A stretch of 64,000 nt of DNA from Corallococcus sp. NCRR (GCF_026965535.1 NZ_CP114039.1:9097461-9161460), one strand, 5' to 3'. Shown: positions 33,202-43,431, counted from the stretch's first letter. Notes: a model not told the origin generated them from the letters alone. Numbers and translations: made by a program.

Positions 33202-33994
33202 CCGCGTAGAACTCGATGCCCACGCCCTGCCGGTCCTCCTCGGTGATGTAATCATCCGGCAGCCCCAGGAACCGGCTCACGGGCTGCACGCCGCCAGGGC
33301 CCGGCGTCCACGGCTTGCAGAGCTCCAGGTACTCCGGCAGGGAGAACAGCTCGAAGCTCTCCCCCATCTTCTGGAACATGCCCACGAACTGCTCCCACTG
33401 GGGCGTCGTCTTCGAGGGGTCCTTCGTCTCGAAGGTGGTGAAGAGCCGGGAGCCCGGCGCGGCCCAGTCGTAGAGGTCGCGGAAGAACTTCCGGTTCTCC
33501 TCCGCCTTCAGGAACACGGTGATGCCGTTGGCGCCCAGGGCCACCTTGCGCTCGCCGCCCAGGAAGTCGCGCACGTCCGGGCGCTCCAGGAAGGACTTCG
33601 CCTGGCGGATGTCGCACTCCAGGTAGCGCACGCGCGGGTCGTTGCCCAACAGCACGCGCGCCTGCGCCATCGTCAGCGGGTTGATGTCCGAATAGAGCAC
33701 CTTCACGTCCGGCGGCAGCACGCCGTGCACGTGGTCGTTGGTGGGCAGGCCGGACGCGAAGTCCACCCAGTGCGTGAAGCCCTCCGCGGACAGCCGCTTC
33801 GCCGCGCCCTGGAGGCACGCGCGCAGCATCCGCACCCACTTCCGCGTGGAGGGCAGCAGCGAGAACATGTACTCCGCCGCCTGCCGGTCCGCCTCGAAGT
33901 TGTGGGTGCCGCCCAGCGTGTAGTCGTAGATGCGTGCAGCGTCGGGAACCTGGGGATTCACGCCCGGCACGCGGGCCAGCTCGTTCACATCCAT
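33182..33994 (-). CDS. SAM-dependent methyltransferase of the DUF574 type
   Basis: The protein has 270 residues. The signature RIYDYTLGGTHNFEADR near the N terminus and WVDFASGLPTNDHVHG (SAM loop) with VLYSDINPLTM identify the S-adenosyl methyltransferase group PF04672/DUF574, common in actinomycetes and present in myxobacteria. The methyl acceptor is unknown. It has no signal peptide. It is convergent with the MFS gene and 60 bp from the adenylyltransferase-like gene. Confidence 0.85.
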   Translation of the reverse strand: MDVNELARVPGVNPQVPDAARIYDYTLGGTHNFEADRQAAEYMFSLLPSTRKWVRMLRACLQGAAKRLSAEGFTHWVDFASGLPTNDHVHGVLPPDVKVLYSDINPLTMAQARVLLGNDPRVRYLECDIRQAKSFLERPDVRDFLGGERKVALGANGITVFLKAEENRKFFRDLYDWAAPGSRLFTTFETKDPSKTTPQWEQFVGMFQKMGESFELFSLPEYLELCKPWTPGPGGVQPVSRFLGLPDDYITEEDRQGVGIEFYAVILEKK

Positions 33995-34054
33995 GGTCGT
34001 CGCTCCATCGGGTTCCGGGCATTGTGCCGGTCCGCTTACGCGGATGCACCCTTC

Positions 34055-34918
34055 CTACGGAGCGACGCCCGCGACCTGGCGCAGCAATTCCAGCGGCCCC
34101 AGCGCGGCGACCGCGTCGAACTGCTCGGGCGTGCGCACCAGCAGAGACCCCGCGAAGCCCAGCGCGTTGACGTTGACGCCCAGGTGCTCCGCCTGGGCGC
34201 GAGGCACCAGCAGCATCCAGTCCCGGGTGACGAGCAGGTTGTACGGCGCGCCCTCCGCCAGGCCCAGCGCGTCCCGCAGGAGCCGGTACGCCGCCAGCAT
34301 CCGCGCGCCCTGCCCCGGCGCGCCCCACGGCCCCAGCCCCGCCAGGAGGTGCGCGAACGGCAGCGACTCCGCGGCCACCACGCGGCCCGGTCCTGGCAGC
34401 ACGGGGAGGAGCGCCTCCACGGGCGCGCGCAGCCGGTCCGGCCCCAGCGGCGGCACCAGCTGCAGGTGCTTGTGGCGCTGGCTCGCGCCGGCCGTCTCGC
34501 CCGCGTTGTAGAAGGCCAGCCCGTCCAGCCCCTCCAGGCACGTGGAGAGCGCGTCGAAGTCCGCGGGCGTCAGCAGCGCGTCCTGCGACTCGAAGGCTCG
34601 CGTCACCAACAGCAGGTGATGCTCCACGACGTTGAACTTGTTGAGCAGGCACACGTGCGCGGGCCCCACGTCCCCCAGCACCAGGTCCGGCTCCGGGTTC
34701 GCGAACGGGTTGAAGGGCTCGGCGTTGGACGGCGCCGGCCGCTTGCGCTCCTTGAGCGCCACCCGCCCCAGCACGCGCACCTGGAACTCCGTGCCCGCCA
34801 CCGGCACCGTGCGCGCCTCCGTGGCGATGGGCTGGAGCGCCCCGGTCTCCAGCGCGTGGCGGGTGACGTCCAGCGTGCGGGGCCACAGGGCGGCGGGCGT
34901 CAGCGGTGCGGCGTTCAC
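34055..34918 (-). CDS. ATP adenylyltransferase / Ap4A phosphorylase-like
   Basis: The protein has 287 residues. RHKHLQLVP holds the HIT-type H-x-H-x-Q triad (His149, His151, Gln153), of which the middle His is the nucleophile that takes the adenylyl group in Apa1/2 enzymes. NPFANPEPDLV and LLNKFNVVEHHLLLVT match that family. The reaction is breakdown of diadenosine tetraphosphate with phosphate to ATP plus ADP in the cytoplasm. Length matches bacterial members. Confidence 0.85.
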   Translation of the reverse strand: MNAAPLTPAALWPRTLDVTRHALETGALQPIATEARTVPVAGTEFQVRVLGRVALKERKRPAPSNAEPFNPFANPEPDLVLGDVGPAHVCLLNKFNVVEHHLLLVTRAFESQDALLTPADFDALSTCLEGLDGLAFYNAGETAGASQRHKHLQLVPPLGPDRLRAPVEALLPVLPGPGRVVAAESLPFAHLLAGLGPWGAPGQGARMLAAYRLLRDALGLAEGAPYNLLVTRDWMLLVPRAQAEHLGVNVNALGFAGSLLVRTPEQFDAVAALGPLELLRQVAGVAP

Positions 34919-35012
34919 GGGCGGGCTCCTGGCACGAGGCCTCCCAGTCTGTGCCGTCCTCGGAGCCGAGCGTCAATCCGCCTCAGGCCAGGGAGCGCTC
35001 CGGATGTCCGCC

Positions 35013-36458
35013 TCAGCGCGGAGGAGGACGGAAGACGTACTGGTACACCTGCGGCTCGCTGCCGGGCGGGTACTGGGCGTCCATGAAGGCCACGTGCGCG
35101 CTGTGGGTGATGAGCACGTCCTGGAGGCTGTCGTAGAGCACCACCACGCCCGTGGCCTTCCCGGTGGGGTCCAGGTCCACGCGCACCTTGAGGTTGCCCT
35201 TGAGGTCCGGCTTCTCCATCAGGTGCTCCAGGTACAGCGCCACCAGCCCCAGGGACACCCGGTCGTAGATCTGCTCCACCGTGCCCTTCGCGGGCGAAGC
35301 GGGCAGGTGCAGCTTCTTCGTCAACTGCGCGGCCTCCTCCGCCGCCTCGGGCACCGGGCGCTCCGGAGCGGCGAGCGCCGCGCGGTACGCCGCCATGGCT
35401 TCGAAGTAGCGCTCCAGCTTGAGCAGCAGCCGCGCCCGCCGCACCTGGATGTCCGCGCGCTCCGGGGCCAGCGCCGCAGCCTGATCCAACCGCGCCTCGG
35501 TGCCAGCCACGTCCTGCTTCGCCTCCGCCAGCGTCGCCAGGCGCAACAGCGGTTCGGGGTCCTTGGGCGTCGCCGCGGCCAGGCGCACCAGGGCCTTCGC
35601 CTCCTCGTCCGGACGGTCGAGCTCCACGGCGAGCTTCACCCACGTGGCGAGCACCGCCGGCTCCGCGCCCCCGAGCGTCGCGTAGCGCTCCAGCATCTTC
35701 ACCGCCTGCGCCTTGTCGCCCGCGGCGAGCCACGCCTCCGCCTGCCGCCGGTGCGCCTCGCGGTCATGCGGCTGGAGCGCGACGAGCAGCGCCCCGGCCT
35801 CCGCGCCCGCCTTCGCGTCCCCGGCCTCGCGCGCCAGCCGCGACAACACCTGGAGCGCCTCGGGCTGCTCGGGCCAGTCCTTCACCGAGCGCACCAGCAG
35901 CGCGCGCGCCTCCGCCGCGCTCCCCGGACGGCCCGCCAGCAGCAGCGCCAGGTCCGTGCGGAAGCGCGGGATGTCCAGCTTCGCCAGCGCCTCGCGCAGC
36001 CTTCCTTCCGCCTCCGCGGGCCTGCCCTCCGCCTGGAGCCGCAGGCCGTCCGCCCAGAGCGCGGGCGCGAAGCCGGGCACCGCCTTGCGCGCGGTCTCCA
36101 GCGGCGCGGCCGCGTCCTTCACCATGCCCCAGCGCACGTAGACGAGCCCCATCCCCACGTGCGGCCACGGGTTCTCCGGGTACATCACCGCCAGCGCCTT
36201 GAACTCGGCGAAGCTCTCGTCCGACGGCAGCGCGAGGAAGGCCCGGTACACCCGGGGCATGGGGTCCTTGGGCGCCTTCGCCTGCTGGGCGTCCAGCTCC
36301 GTGCGCAGCGTGCTGGGGCTGCCCTGGACCCTCGCCGTGTCCACCCGCTGGAGCATCGCCATGCCCTCCGCGGCGGGCGCGGGCACCGGCCGGGCGCCCA
36401 GGGCCGGGAACGCGCACAGCACGGACAGGAGCAGGCACGTCAGGACACGGGACGTCAT
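35013..36458 (-). CDS. Exported TPR protein with TonB-like C-terminal domain
   Basis: The protein has 481 residues with a signal peptide (MTSRVLTCLLLSVLCAFPALGA). TPR-type helix pairs fill about 60-370: YRAFLALPSDESFAEFKAL, ALLLAGRPGSAAEARALL and so on. The C-terminal region GNLKVRVDLDPTGKATGVVV and following (about 425-481) is a TonB/AgmX-like domain. It is thus another protein of the TPR plus TonB layout that recurs in this window. Function is unknown; a periplasmic scaffold role is inferred. Confidence 0.75.
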   Translation of the reverse strand: MTSRVLTCLLLSVLCAFPALGARPVPAPAAEGMAMLQRVDTARVQGSPSTLRTELDAQQAKAPKDPMPRVYRAFLALPSDESFAEFKALAVMYPENPWPHVGMGLVYVRWGMVKDAAAPLETARKAVPGFAPALWADGLRLQAEGRPAEAEGRLREALAKLDIPRFRTDLALLLAGRPGSAAEARALLVRSVKDWPEQPEALQVLSRLAREAGDAKAGAEAGALLVALQPHDREAHRRQAEAWLAAGDKAQAVKMLERYATLGGAEPAVLATWVKLAVELDRPDEEAKALVRLAAATPKDPEPLLRLATLAEAKQDVAGTEARLDQAAALAPERADIQVRRARLLLKLERYFEAMAAYRAALAAPERPVPEAAEEAAQLTKKLHLPASPAKGTVEQIYDRVSLGLVALYLEHLMEKPDLKGNLKVRVDLDPTGKATGVVVLYDSLQDVLITHSAHVAFMDAQYPPGSEPQVYQYVFRPPPR

Positions 36459-36688
36459 CAGGAGGTCAGCCAGGGGGAGCCAGGGCCCCCGGACGCTAGC
36501 AGATGGACGTGCCCCGCGAGGGTTGGGAGTGTTTACGCACCTTGCGTGAATTTCAGAGTTACACGCGATGTTTCACGGAGACCGGAACGGGCGGAATGGC
36601 CCTGGAGGGCGACCCCGCTTTCGGGCGTTGGACGCCACCCGGGCGGTAGGTCTTGACCAGAACGGGCGGTGCTGGGCGGAATGGTCCC

Positions 36689-37249
36689 ATGGCCACCGCC
36701 GAGAAACTCGTATTCCCGACCATCGTCGAAGGACTCTTCGTCCGGGGACTTTCCGGGAAGGTGCCCTTCGCCCTCAAGGAGCAGCTGCGCAAGGAGGGGC
36801 TGGACCTGGACCGGCCCCTGCAGCCGGCGTACTCGCTGGACACGTGGACGCGCTGCGTGGCGCTGACGGCGAAGACGCTGCATCCGGACCAGCCGGACGC
36901 GGTGGCGTGGCGGATGCTCGGCGAGCGGATGATTGACGGCTACCGCGACACGATGGTGGGCCGGGCGCTGTTGGGCGTGCTGCGGCTCATCGGGCCCAAG
37001 CGGATGCTGATGCGCGCGCAGCACAGCTTCCGCAGCGGCAACAACTACACCGAGGTGGCCATCACCGAGCGCGGCGAGCGCGAGGCGGACCTGTGGCTCA
37101 ACGAGCCCGGCCTGCTGCGCTACTTCAAGCAGGGCGTGATGCTGGCCACGGTGCGCGCCGCCAGCGGTCCGGCCACGCAGGTGGACGTGGTCCAGTTCGA
37201 CGATGACAGCGTCACCTACCGCGTGTCCTGGGGCGCCCCGGGATCCTGA
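36689..37249 (+). CDS. DUF2378 (TIGR02265) myxobacterial protein
   Basis: The protein has 186 residues from ATG 36689. The motif FPTIVEGLFVRGLSGKVPFA followed by LKEQLRKEGLDLDRPLQPAY is that of the TIGR02265/DUF2378 family, known almost only from myxobacteria. The fold may relate to the heme-NO-binding-associated or similar sensory domains; function is unproven. The length matches single-domain members. Its presence supports the myxobacterial origin of the window. Confidence 0.85.
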   Translation: MATAEKLVFPTIVEGLFVRGLSGKVPFALKEQLRKEGLDLDRPLQPAYSLDTWTRCVALTAKTLHPDQPDAVAWRMLGERMIDGYRDTMVGRALLGVLRLIGPKRMLMRAQHSFRSGNNYTEVAITERGEREADLWLNEPGLLRYFKQGVMLATVRAASGPATQVDVVQFDDDSVTYRVSWGAPGS

Positions 37250-37383
37250 GACAAGGGCGGTCCCCTTTCGCGGATCCGCGACTCCGGGCCCTCTTGCCCG
37301 CACCGGGCCCCATCTGCCAGCGTGAGGGTCTGCGCGCGGCGTCCGGGCCGTGAACGGCCGCGCGAAGAGGGGGATTCATCCAA

Positions 37384-38463
37384 ATGCCGTCGAGCAAGCG
37401 CGCCAACCTGCCGCGCTGGAACGGTCATCAGCGGGGGTTCTTCGAAATCTGGTTCCTGGTGGTGCTCGACCCGGGCGGAGACCGTGCCTGGTGGTTGCGC
37501 TACACGCTCTTCACTCCCGCGCCGGGCAGCGGCGGTGAGCCTCGCGCCACCCTGTGGGCGGCGGCGTTCGACTGCGCATCCCAGGACCGGCCCGCGGTGG
37601 CGCTCAAGGCCATCCATCCGGCCTCCGCGTTCAGCGCGCTGCCCGGCGGCGGCGTGCGCATCGCGGACTCGGAGCTGACGCCCGGCCACGTCCACGGCCA
37701 GGTGAAGAGCGGCGGGCACGCCATCGCGTGGGACCTGCGCTTCCAGGGCGGCCACCCCGGACCGGTGCGCCGCGAGCCGCGAGGCACCGGGTTGCTGCCC
37801 CTGCCCACGCGGGTCGCCCACGTGCACGACGACGTCCTCTTCGAAGGCACGGTGACGGTGGATGGCGAGCGCATCGACGTGAAGGGCGCGCCCGGCCTGC
37901 AGAAGCACCTGTGGGGCCACCGGCGGCTGGAGGAGCTGACGTGGCTGTACTGCCCGCGCTTCGCCGAGGACCCGGACGCGCGGCTGGAGATCATGGCGGT
38001 GCGCGCGAAGCGCAAGCGGGGCCACCCCCAGCTGTCGCCCATCTACCTGCGCACGCGCGACGGCGAGCACACGTTCCATGAAGTGCCTCACGTGCTCCTG
38101 TCGCGCGTGTCGTCGCCCGCGTCCGGGGAGCTGTCCTTCCGCGCGGCGTCCGCCACCGTGGCCATGGAGGGGCGCGCGTGGTGCGACCCGCGCACGCTGG
38201 TGGGCTACGCGTACCGCGACCCCAAGGGCTGGGACGTGCTGGTGGCCCAGAGCGACGTGGCCCGCTGCGAGGTGCAGCGCTTCTCCCGGCCCCACCCCTT
38301 CGCGGCGTGGAAGCCCACCGGGAAGCTGACCTCCACCGTGGGCGCGCTGGAGTTTCACGCCCCGGAGCCGATGCCGGGCGTGCGCTACATCCCCTGGGAC
38401 GGCACCGCGCTCGAAGCGGAGGACGCCCCGGACGAGGATGCGCCGGCCCTGGGAACGGGCTGA
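37384..38463 (+). CDS. Lipocalin/CrtC-AttH-like protein
   Basis: The protein has 359 residues. GFFEIWFLVVLDP with DRAWWLRYTLFTPAPG near the start, then HGQVKSGGHAIAWDLRFQGG and KHLWGHRRLEELTWLYCPRF, resemble the AttH/CrtC/tocopherol-cyclase group of two-lobed lipocalins. The group binds hydrophobic ligands or hydrates carotenoids. It has no signal peptide. No carotenoid genes are adjacent. It could be a lipid-binding protein of unknown role. Confidence 0.55.
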   Translation: MPSSKRANLPRWNGHQRGFFEIWFLVVLDPGGDRAWWLRYTLFTPAPGSGGEPRATLWAAAFDCASQDRPAVALKAIHPASAFSALPGGGVRIADSELTPGHVHGQVKSGGHAIAWDLRFQGGHPGPVRREPRGTGLLPLPTRVAHVHDDVLFEGTVTVDGERIDVKGAPGLQKHLWGHRRLEELTWLYCPRFAEDPDARLEIMAVRAKRKRGHPQLSPIYLRTRDGEHTFHEVPHVLLSRVSSPASGELSFRAASATVAMEGRAWCDPRTLVGYAYRDPKGWDVLVAQSDVARCEVQRFSRPHPFAAWKPTGKLTSTVGALEFHAPEPMPGVRYIPWDGTALEAEDAPDEDAPALGTG

Positions 38464-38633
38464 CGCCGGGCCCTCCGCCCCCGGCTTCCGGGAGGGAGGG
38501 GCTGGTGGAACGGGGCCCGGGGTACCGCCCGGGCGGCGCCCGAGCATGGGGGGAGAGCGGCTCCCGCCGCCTGTGGACGGGGACGGCCGTGGCCACCCTC
38601 TGGGGTGACGGCCCGCCGCTCCCCTGAAAACCC

Positions 38634-40775
38634 ATGCGCCACCGACTGCGGAGACACCTCCGGTCGTTCCTCCGGGTGGAGCCCGGACGACCGGCCCTGT
38701 GGGCGGGCATCCGGGCCGCCGTCGCCACCGCCCTGCCCCTGTGTTTGTCGCTGCTGACCACCGTGCCCCAGGCCGGCTGGGCGGGCCTCACGGCGCTGCT
38801 CGTCACGCTCGCGGACAAGGGCGGCTCCTACCGCGTGCGGGCGCGCGTCATGGGCGTGGTGACGGTGCTGGGGGCGCTGGTCGGCCTGCTCGCCGCGCCC
38901 GCGGGCTACACTTACGTGATGGACGCTACGCTGCTGCTCGTGGGCGTCACGGCGGCGAACTTCGCGCGCTGCTACGGCGAGACCGCGGGCTCCGTGGGCG
39001 GGCAGTTGGCCGTCATCTTCGTCGTGTCGCTGGGCGCGCCCGCCGCTTCGCCACGAGAGGCGATGCTGCGAGGCGCGGCGCTGCTGCTGGGCGGCCTGTG
39101 GGCGATGGCGCTGTCCCTGCTCTTGTGGCCGCTCAGGCCCTATCGCCCCGCGCGCCAGGCGGTGGCGCAGGTGTACGCGGAGCTGGCCATCGCCGCGGAG
39201 GACCTGGAGAGGGCCACGCGGGACGGCGCCACGGCCGAGGAGTGGGCGGAGGGGCTGAAGCGCCACGCGCGGATCCGTCCGGACATCGAACGGGCGCGGG
39301 AGGTGCTCGCGGCCACGCGGCGCGGGAGGCCGGACGAGACCAGGCGCGGCGAGCACCTGCTGGTGCTGGTGGAGCTGGTGGAGCCCATGGTGGCGCTGCT
39401 CAGCGCGCTGGCGGAGGCGATGCAGGTGGTGGGGCGCGACCCGCACCTGCACGCGACGCGCGAGCGGGTCATCAAGCTGTGCGAGGCCTTCGGCGCGATG
39501 GACCGATGGGTGTCACGGGCGCTGCGGCAGGAGCGCAACGAGGGCATGCGCGAGCCGCCCCGGCTGGCGCTGAGGCCCCGCCGCCGGCAGCCCGCGAGGA
39601 TGGCCGCGCCGCCGGTGCGGCAGAGCGCGGAGGGGCCGCTGTCCACGCACGTCGCCACGCTGCTGGACCGGCTGCGTGAGCACGCGGGCGTGGCGCACGA
39701 GACGGCGTCGGGCCTGCTCTTCGGGGACCCGGTGTCGCCGCGAGGCCGGGGCACGGTGGGCGGCCCCAGGCAGACGCCAGGGTTCTCCCTGTGGCAGCCG
39801 ATTCGCGACCACCTGCACCCGGACTCGGTGGTGCTGCGGCACGCGCTGCGCACGGGGATGGTGGCCACGGCGGCGCTGGGGCTGACGCGGGCGTTGCAGG
39901 TGGGCGACGCGCACTGGGTGAGCCTCGTGGTCATCTCCATCCTCCAGCCCTACGCGGGCAGCACGGAGGAGCGCGTGCTGCAGCGCACGCTGGGGACGCT
40001 GCTGGGCGCGAGCCTGGCGGCGCTCATCGCGACGCTGGTGCACACGCCGCCCATGATGATTGGCGTCATCAGCGTGCTGACGGCCATCTCCGTGGCGCTG
40101 CTGCCGCTGAACTTCGGCGCGTTCCAGGTCCTGCTCACGCCGGACTATCTCCTGATGGCCACGCTCAGCTCCGGGGACTGGACGGTGGCGTCGCAGCGCT
40201 CGCTGGGCGTGCTCATCGCGGGGGCGCTGGCGCTGGTGGGCTCCTGGACGCTGTGGCCCAGCCCGGAGCGCCGCCGATTCCCGGACGCGGCGGCCTCCGC
40301 CCTGCGCGCGGACGGGAAGTACCTGCAACAGCTGGCCACGCACCGCAGCGGCACGGAGCCCGCGGTGAACGAGGAGCGCCGCCTCCTGGACCAGGCGCTG
40401 CTGGAGGCGGAGTCGTCCTTCCAGCGGCTGATGACGGAGTACCGGGGCCCGCCCGGGCACCTGGAGCCGGGCATGGCGCTGCTCACCTACGCGCGCAGGT
40501 TCGCGCTGGCGGTGACGGCGCTGGGCACGGGGCGCTTCGAGGGAAGGACGACGTCGGTGTTGCCACAGCAACTGGCGCAGCGGGCCAGCGACAGCCTGGA
40601 GCTGCTCGCCCGCGCGTTGCAGGAGCGGCGCGAGCCCCCTCCCCTACCGGCCCTGGCGCTGCCACGCACGAGCGACGACCCCGTGCTGGGCGCGCTCCTG
40701 GAGCGCGTGCCCCGGCAGCTGGGCATCCTGCACGGCGCGGTGGCGCGGATCAGCGAGGACCCGTCGCTGCGCTGA
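38634..40775 (+). CDS. FUSC-family membrane exporter
   Basis: The protein has 713 residues in two similar halves. The first half has membrane helices from about 20 to 175 (LSLLTTVPQAGWAGLTALLV), then a soluble part. The second half starts near residue 400 with RTGMVATAALGLTRALQV, VSLVVISILQPYAGSTEERV and GTLLGASLAALIATLV, the FUSC (fusaric-acid resistance-like) core. The family moves aromatic acids out across the inner membrane. No AaeA-like membrane fusion protein is next to it. Confidence 0.85.
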   Translation: MRHRLRRHLRSFLRVEPGRPALWAGIRAAVATALPLCLSLLTTVPQAGWAGLTALLVTLADKGGSYRVRARVMGVVTVLGALVGLLAAPAGYTYVMDATLLLVGVTAANFARCYGETAGSVGGQLAVIFVVSLGAPAASPREAMLRGAALLLGGLWAMALSLLLWPLRPYRPARQAVAQVYAELAIAAEDLERATRDGATAEEWAEGLKRHARIRPDIERAREVLAATRRGRPDETRRGEHLLVLVELVEPMVALLSALAEAMQVVGRDPHLHATRERVIKLCEAFGAMDRWVSRALRQERNEGMREPPRLALRPRRRQPARMAAPPVRQSAEGPLSTHVATLLDRLREHAGVAHETASGLLFGDPVSPRGRGTVGGPRQTPGFSLWQPIRDHLHPDSVVLRHALRTGMVATAALGLTRALQVGDAHWVSLVVISILQPYAGSTEERVLQRTLGTLLGASLAALIATLVHTPPMMIGVISVLTAISVALLPLNFGAFQVLLTPDYLLMATLSSGDWTVASQRSLGVLIAGALALVGSWTLWPSPERRRFPDAAASALRADGKYLQQLATHRSGTEPAVNEERRLLDQALLEAESSFQRLMTEYRGPPGHLEPGMALLTYARRFALAVTALGTGRFEGRTTSVLPQQLAQRASDSLELLARALQERREPPPLPALALPRTSDDPVLGALLERVPRQLGILHGAVARISEDPSLR

Positions 40776-40905
40776 CGTCCCTGGTCAGGTCCAGCGCTGA
40801 CCCAATGATGCTCTCATGCGCAAACCATGACGACATGGGGGCTGCGTCGCGTGGATAAAGGGCGTTCCGGAATGACCTCCCCGGAATGCACCTGGAGCCG
40901 TCTGC

Positions 40906-43419
40906 TTGAAAGACTCCCCGAACGACTCGACCACGAGATGGCCCTGGAGCGCGGTGCTGGCCTTGCAGGTCCTGCTGTTCGTCGCGGCCTCGGCCTGCGC
41001 GTCCAACAAGCCCTCCCAACGGGACACCGCCTGGGCCTCGCACTTCACCGTCGCGGCCGAGCGCATCGAGGCACGGGCCCGAGCGATAGGCCTGACCCGG
41101 TCTCACGACGTGCGCGCGGAGCAGGCGGAGCTGCGCGGCTGGATGGCGCTCCTGTCGAAGGAGATGGCGCTCGCGGGCCCGGCGGCACAGGGGCCCGGAC
41201 ACGCCGCCCTCGGGCGGGGGGCGCTGGCCCTGGGCGACCTGGCCGCGGCTATCACGCACCTGGAGACCGCGTGGAGCGAGGGCTTCCGCGAGCCGTCCGT
41301 GGCGTGGGCCCGGGCCCGGGCCCTCAGCCAGCGCTACCGCGAGCAGCGCATCATGGCGTTGACCGTGTTGGATGCGGATGAGCGGAGGGTGCGCGAGCAG
41401 GACCTGGAACGTCAGTACCGCGAGCCGGTGCTCGCCCTGCTCCGTCAGGCCGGGAAGCAGGACGCTCCGTCAGCGGCCTACGCATCGGCGCTCGCCGCCC
41501 TGCACGAGGGCCGGCTGGACGCGGCGGCGGTCCTCCTGGAGCCCATGGCCACCACGCATCCCTGGTTCGTCGAGGCGCCGTTGCTGCGCGCGGACGCGCT
41601 GCTGCTCCGCGCCGCCTGGCTGTGGGAGCAAGGCCAGGAGGGCGCGGCCCGGGCGCATCTGGAGACCGCTCGTGAGGCCATCGCCACCGCCAGGAGCATG
41701 GCGGAGAGCCGGAGGGAGGCCCACCTGGCGCAGGCACGCCTCGAGTCCGCCGTCATCGCCTTCATCCGGACCGACCCGCCCGGCACCGCGCCCCTTCTCG
41801 ACACCGAGGGCCTGGGACCCGCGGGCCGAGCCTTCAGCGCCCTGGACGCGGCGGCCCGGCTGGACCCCGCGGACTCCGGCCCCTCCTGCGAGCGGCTGCG
41901 GCTGCTCAATGCGCTGGCGGTGCATCCCCTCCGCAAGGAGGCCTTTAGGGGCCACCTGACCCTGGAGGCGAACGAGACCGCCGACGCGATGCTGGCCCGG
42001 GACCCCACGAACCCCTGCGGCCATCTGGAACGGATCCAGGCCCATATGATCGACGTGGAGCTGGGGAGACAGGGACGCTACGGCGCGACCGGGACGCCCG
42101 AGGAGAAGGACCTGCTGCAGGCCGTCCCCCCCGCCGGGCGGGACCTCGCGTTCCACCTCCTGCACGCCCGGATCCTGGCCCACTGGGTGGCGACCGAAAA
42201 CGACTGGGGAGGCCCCCGGGTCGGAGACCTGTACGGCGCGCACCGGGACCAGGCGCTCGCCGTCTGGCGGAACATCCTCGCGCGCGAAGCACGCATCCCC
42301 GCGTACTGGGTCCAGTTCGGGGAGCTCCTCGTGGAGCGGGCCATGGATCCATTGACGGTGGACGGCACCGAGGACCTGGACGAGGCGGAGCGGGCCTGGC
42401 GCAAGGCGAGCGCCCTGCGCACGAAGACGCCCGGGGTGTGGCTGATGGGAGCCCACGTCCAGATGGCGAAGGCCCTGCGAAGCCGCGCCCGGGGCGGGGA
42501 TGCCCATGACGCATGGGAGAGCGCCAGGGCCCGCCTCCGCGAGGGCCTCACCGTGAATCCGAATGACGCTTCCCTGCATCACGGCCTGGGGCAGGTCCTC
42601 CTGGAGCAGGCGAAGGAGCGTTGGGCCCACGGAGGCAGTCCCGAGGAGCTGCTCGACGCGGCGGAGGCGGAGCAGGTGGAAGCCACGAAGCTGGACTCCG
42701 GACATGGCCCGGGGAAGCTCGCGCAGGCGGACATCCACGCGCTCCGAGCGGAGTACGCCGGGTGGCGAGGAGAGGATCCTTCGCGCGACGTGGACAGGGC
42801 CGAAGCCTTCTATATCCAAGCCATGCCCGAGGGGCCCACGAACGCGGAGGCCGTCCTGGGCCTCATGCGGGTGCTCCAGCTCCAGGCGCGCTACGAGCTG
42901 GAGCAGGGCCGGGATCCGCTGGCCACCTTCGAACGCGACAGGAAGTCTGTCGACATGTTCGCCCGGATTGCCTTGCTCAGGCGGTCCCTATACCTGCGCA
43001 CCTGGGGAGAGGACTCCCTCCTGCGCGCCCGGTGGACGGCCCGGACGGATCCACGTCAGGCGGAGACGGACTTCGACACGGCGCGGAAGGCCCTTGCTCA
43101 AGCCCTGGAGAAGGCGCCCCGGAGTCAGGAAGTCCGTCTGGCCATGGGTGAGTTGAACCGGTACCGGGCGGTGGCGAGAAAGGCCGCGGGACAGGACGCG
43201 GAGCCCTTGCTGAAACAGGGGCTCGCGCTGGCGAATGCGTTGCTCGAGGAGCGGCCGAACTGGCCCGAAGCCCTGCTCTTGCGCGCCGCGCTCCTGCGCA
43301 CGAAGGACCCGGCCTCCGCGCAGGCTCGCGCGGACCGCGACGCCGCGCTGAAGGCCAATGCCAACCTCGCGCCCGCGTGGAGACGGCAGTTCCCGGAGGA
43401 TGGGCTCGAGGAGCCCTGA
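40906..43419 (+). CDS. Large TPR lipoprotein, copy 1
   Basis: The protein has 837 residues. The start is a TTG at 40906: the paralogue in copy 2 has a GTG at the same aligned place, and both follow CACCTGGAGCCGTC, which includes a ribosome site. The lipobox is ASAC with Cys31. The rest is alpha-helical repeat sequence of TPR type throughout, for instance LEEGR-like helix pairs (ALAALHEGRLDAAAVLLEPM) and a conserved C-terminal block RADRDAALKANANLAPAW. Function is unknown; it would sit on the outer or inner membrane as a protein-binding scaffold. It faces the TonB-C/TPR lipoprotein with 12 bp between stops. Confidence 0.75.
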   Translation: MKDSPNDSTTRWPWSAVLALQVLLFVAASACASNKPSQRDTAWASHFTVAAERIEARARAIGLTRSHDVRAEQAELRGWMALLSKEMALAGPAAQGPGHAALGRGALALGDLAAAITHLETAWSEGFREPSVAWARARALSQRYREQRIMALTVLDADERRVREQDLERQYREPVLALLRQAGKQDAPSAAYASALAALHEGRLDAAAVLLEPMATTHPWFVEAPLLRADALLLRAAWLWEQGQEGAARAHLETAREAIATARSMAESRREAHLAQARLESAVIAFIRTDPPGTAPLLDTEGLGPAGRAFSALDAAARLDPADSGPSCERLRLLNALAVHPLRKEAFRGHLTLEANETADAMLARDPTNPCGHLERIQAHMIDVELGRQGRYGATGTPEEKDLLQAVPPAGRDLAFHLLHARILAHWVATENDWGGPRVGDLYGAHRDQALAVWRNILAREARIPAYWVQFGELLVERAMDPLTVDGTEDLDEAERAWRKASALRTKTPGVWLMGAHVQMAKALRSRARGGDAHDAWESARARLREGLTVNPNDASLHHGLGQVLLEQAKERWAHGGSPEELLDAAEAEQVEATKLDSGHGPGKLAQADIHALRAEYAGWRGEDPSRDVDRAEAFYIQAMPEGPTNAEAVLGLMRVLQLQARYELEQGRDPLATFERDRKSVDMFARIALLRRSLYLRTWGEDSLLRARWTARTDPRQAETDFDTARKALAQALEKAPRSQEVRLAMGELNRYRAVARKAAGQDAEPLLKQGLALANALLEERPNWPEALLLRAALLRTKDPASAQARADRDAALKANANLAPAWRRQFPEDGLEEP

Positions 43420-43431
43420 GAGCGCGTCAGG

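Noticed and set aside
36535-36547. Small hairpin ACGCA-CCT-TGCGT upstream of the TPR/DUF2378 divergent starts
   Set aside because: Five base pairs are expected often by chance in such GC-rich DNA and no other signal supports it.
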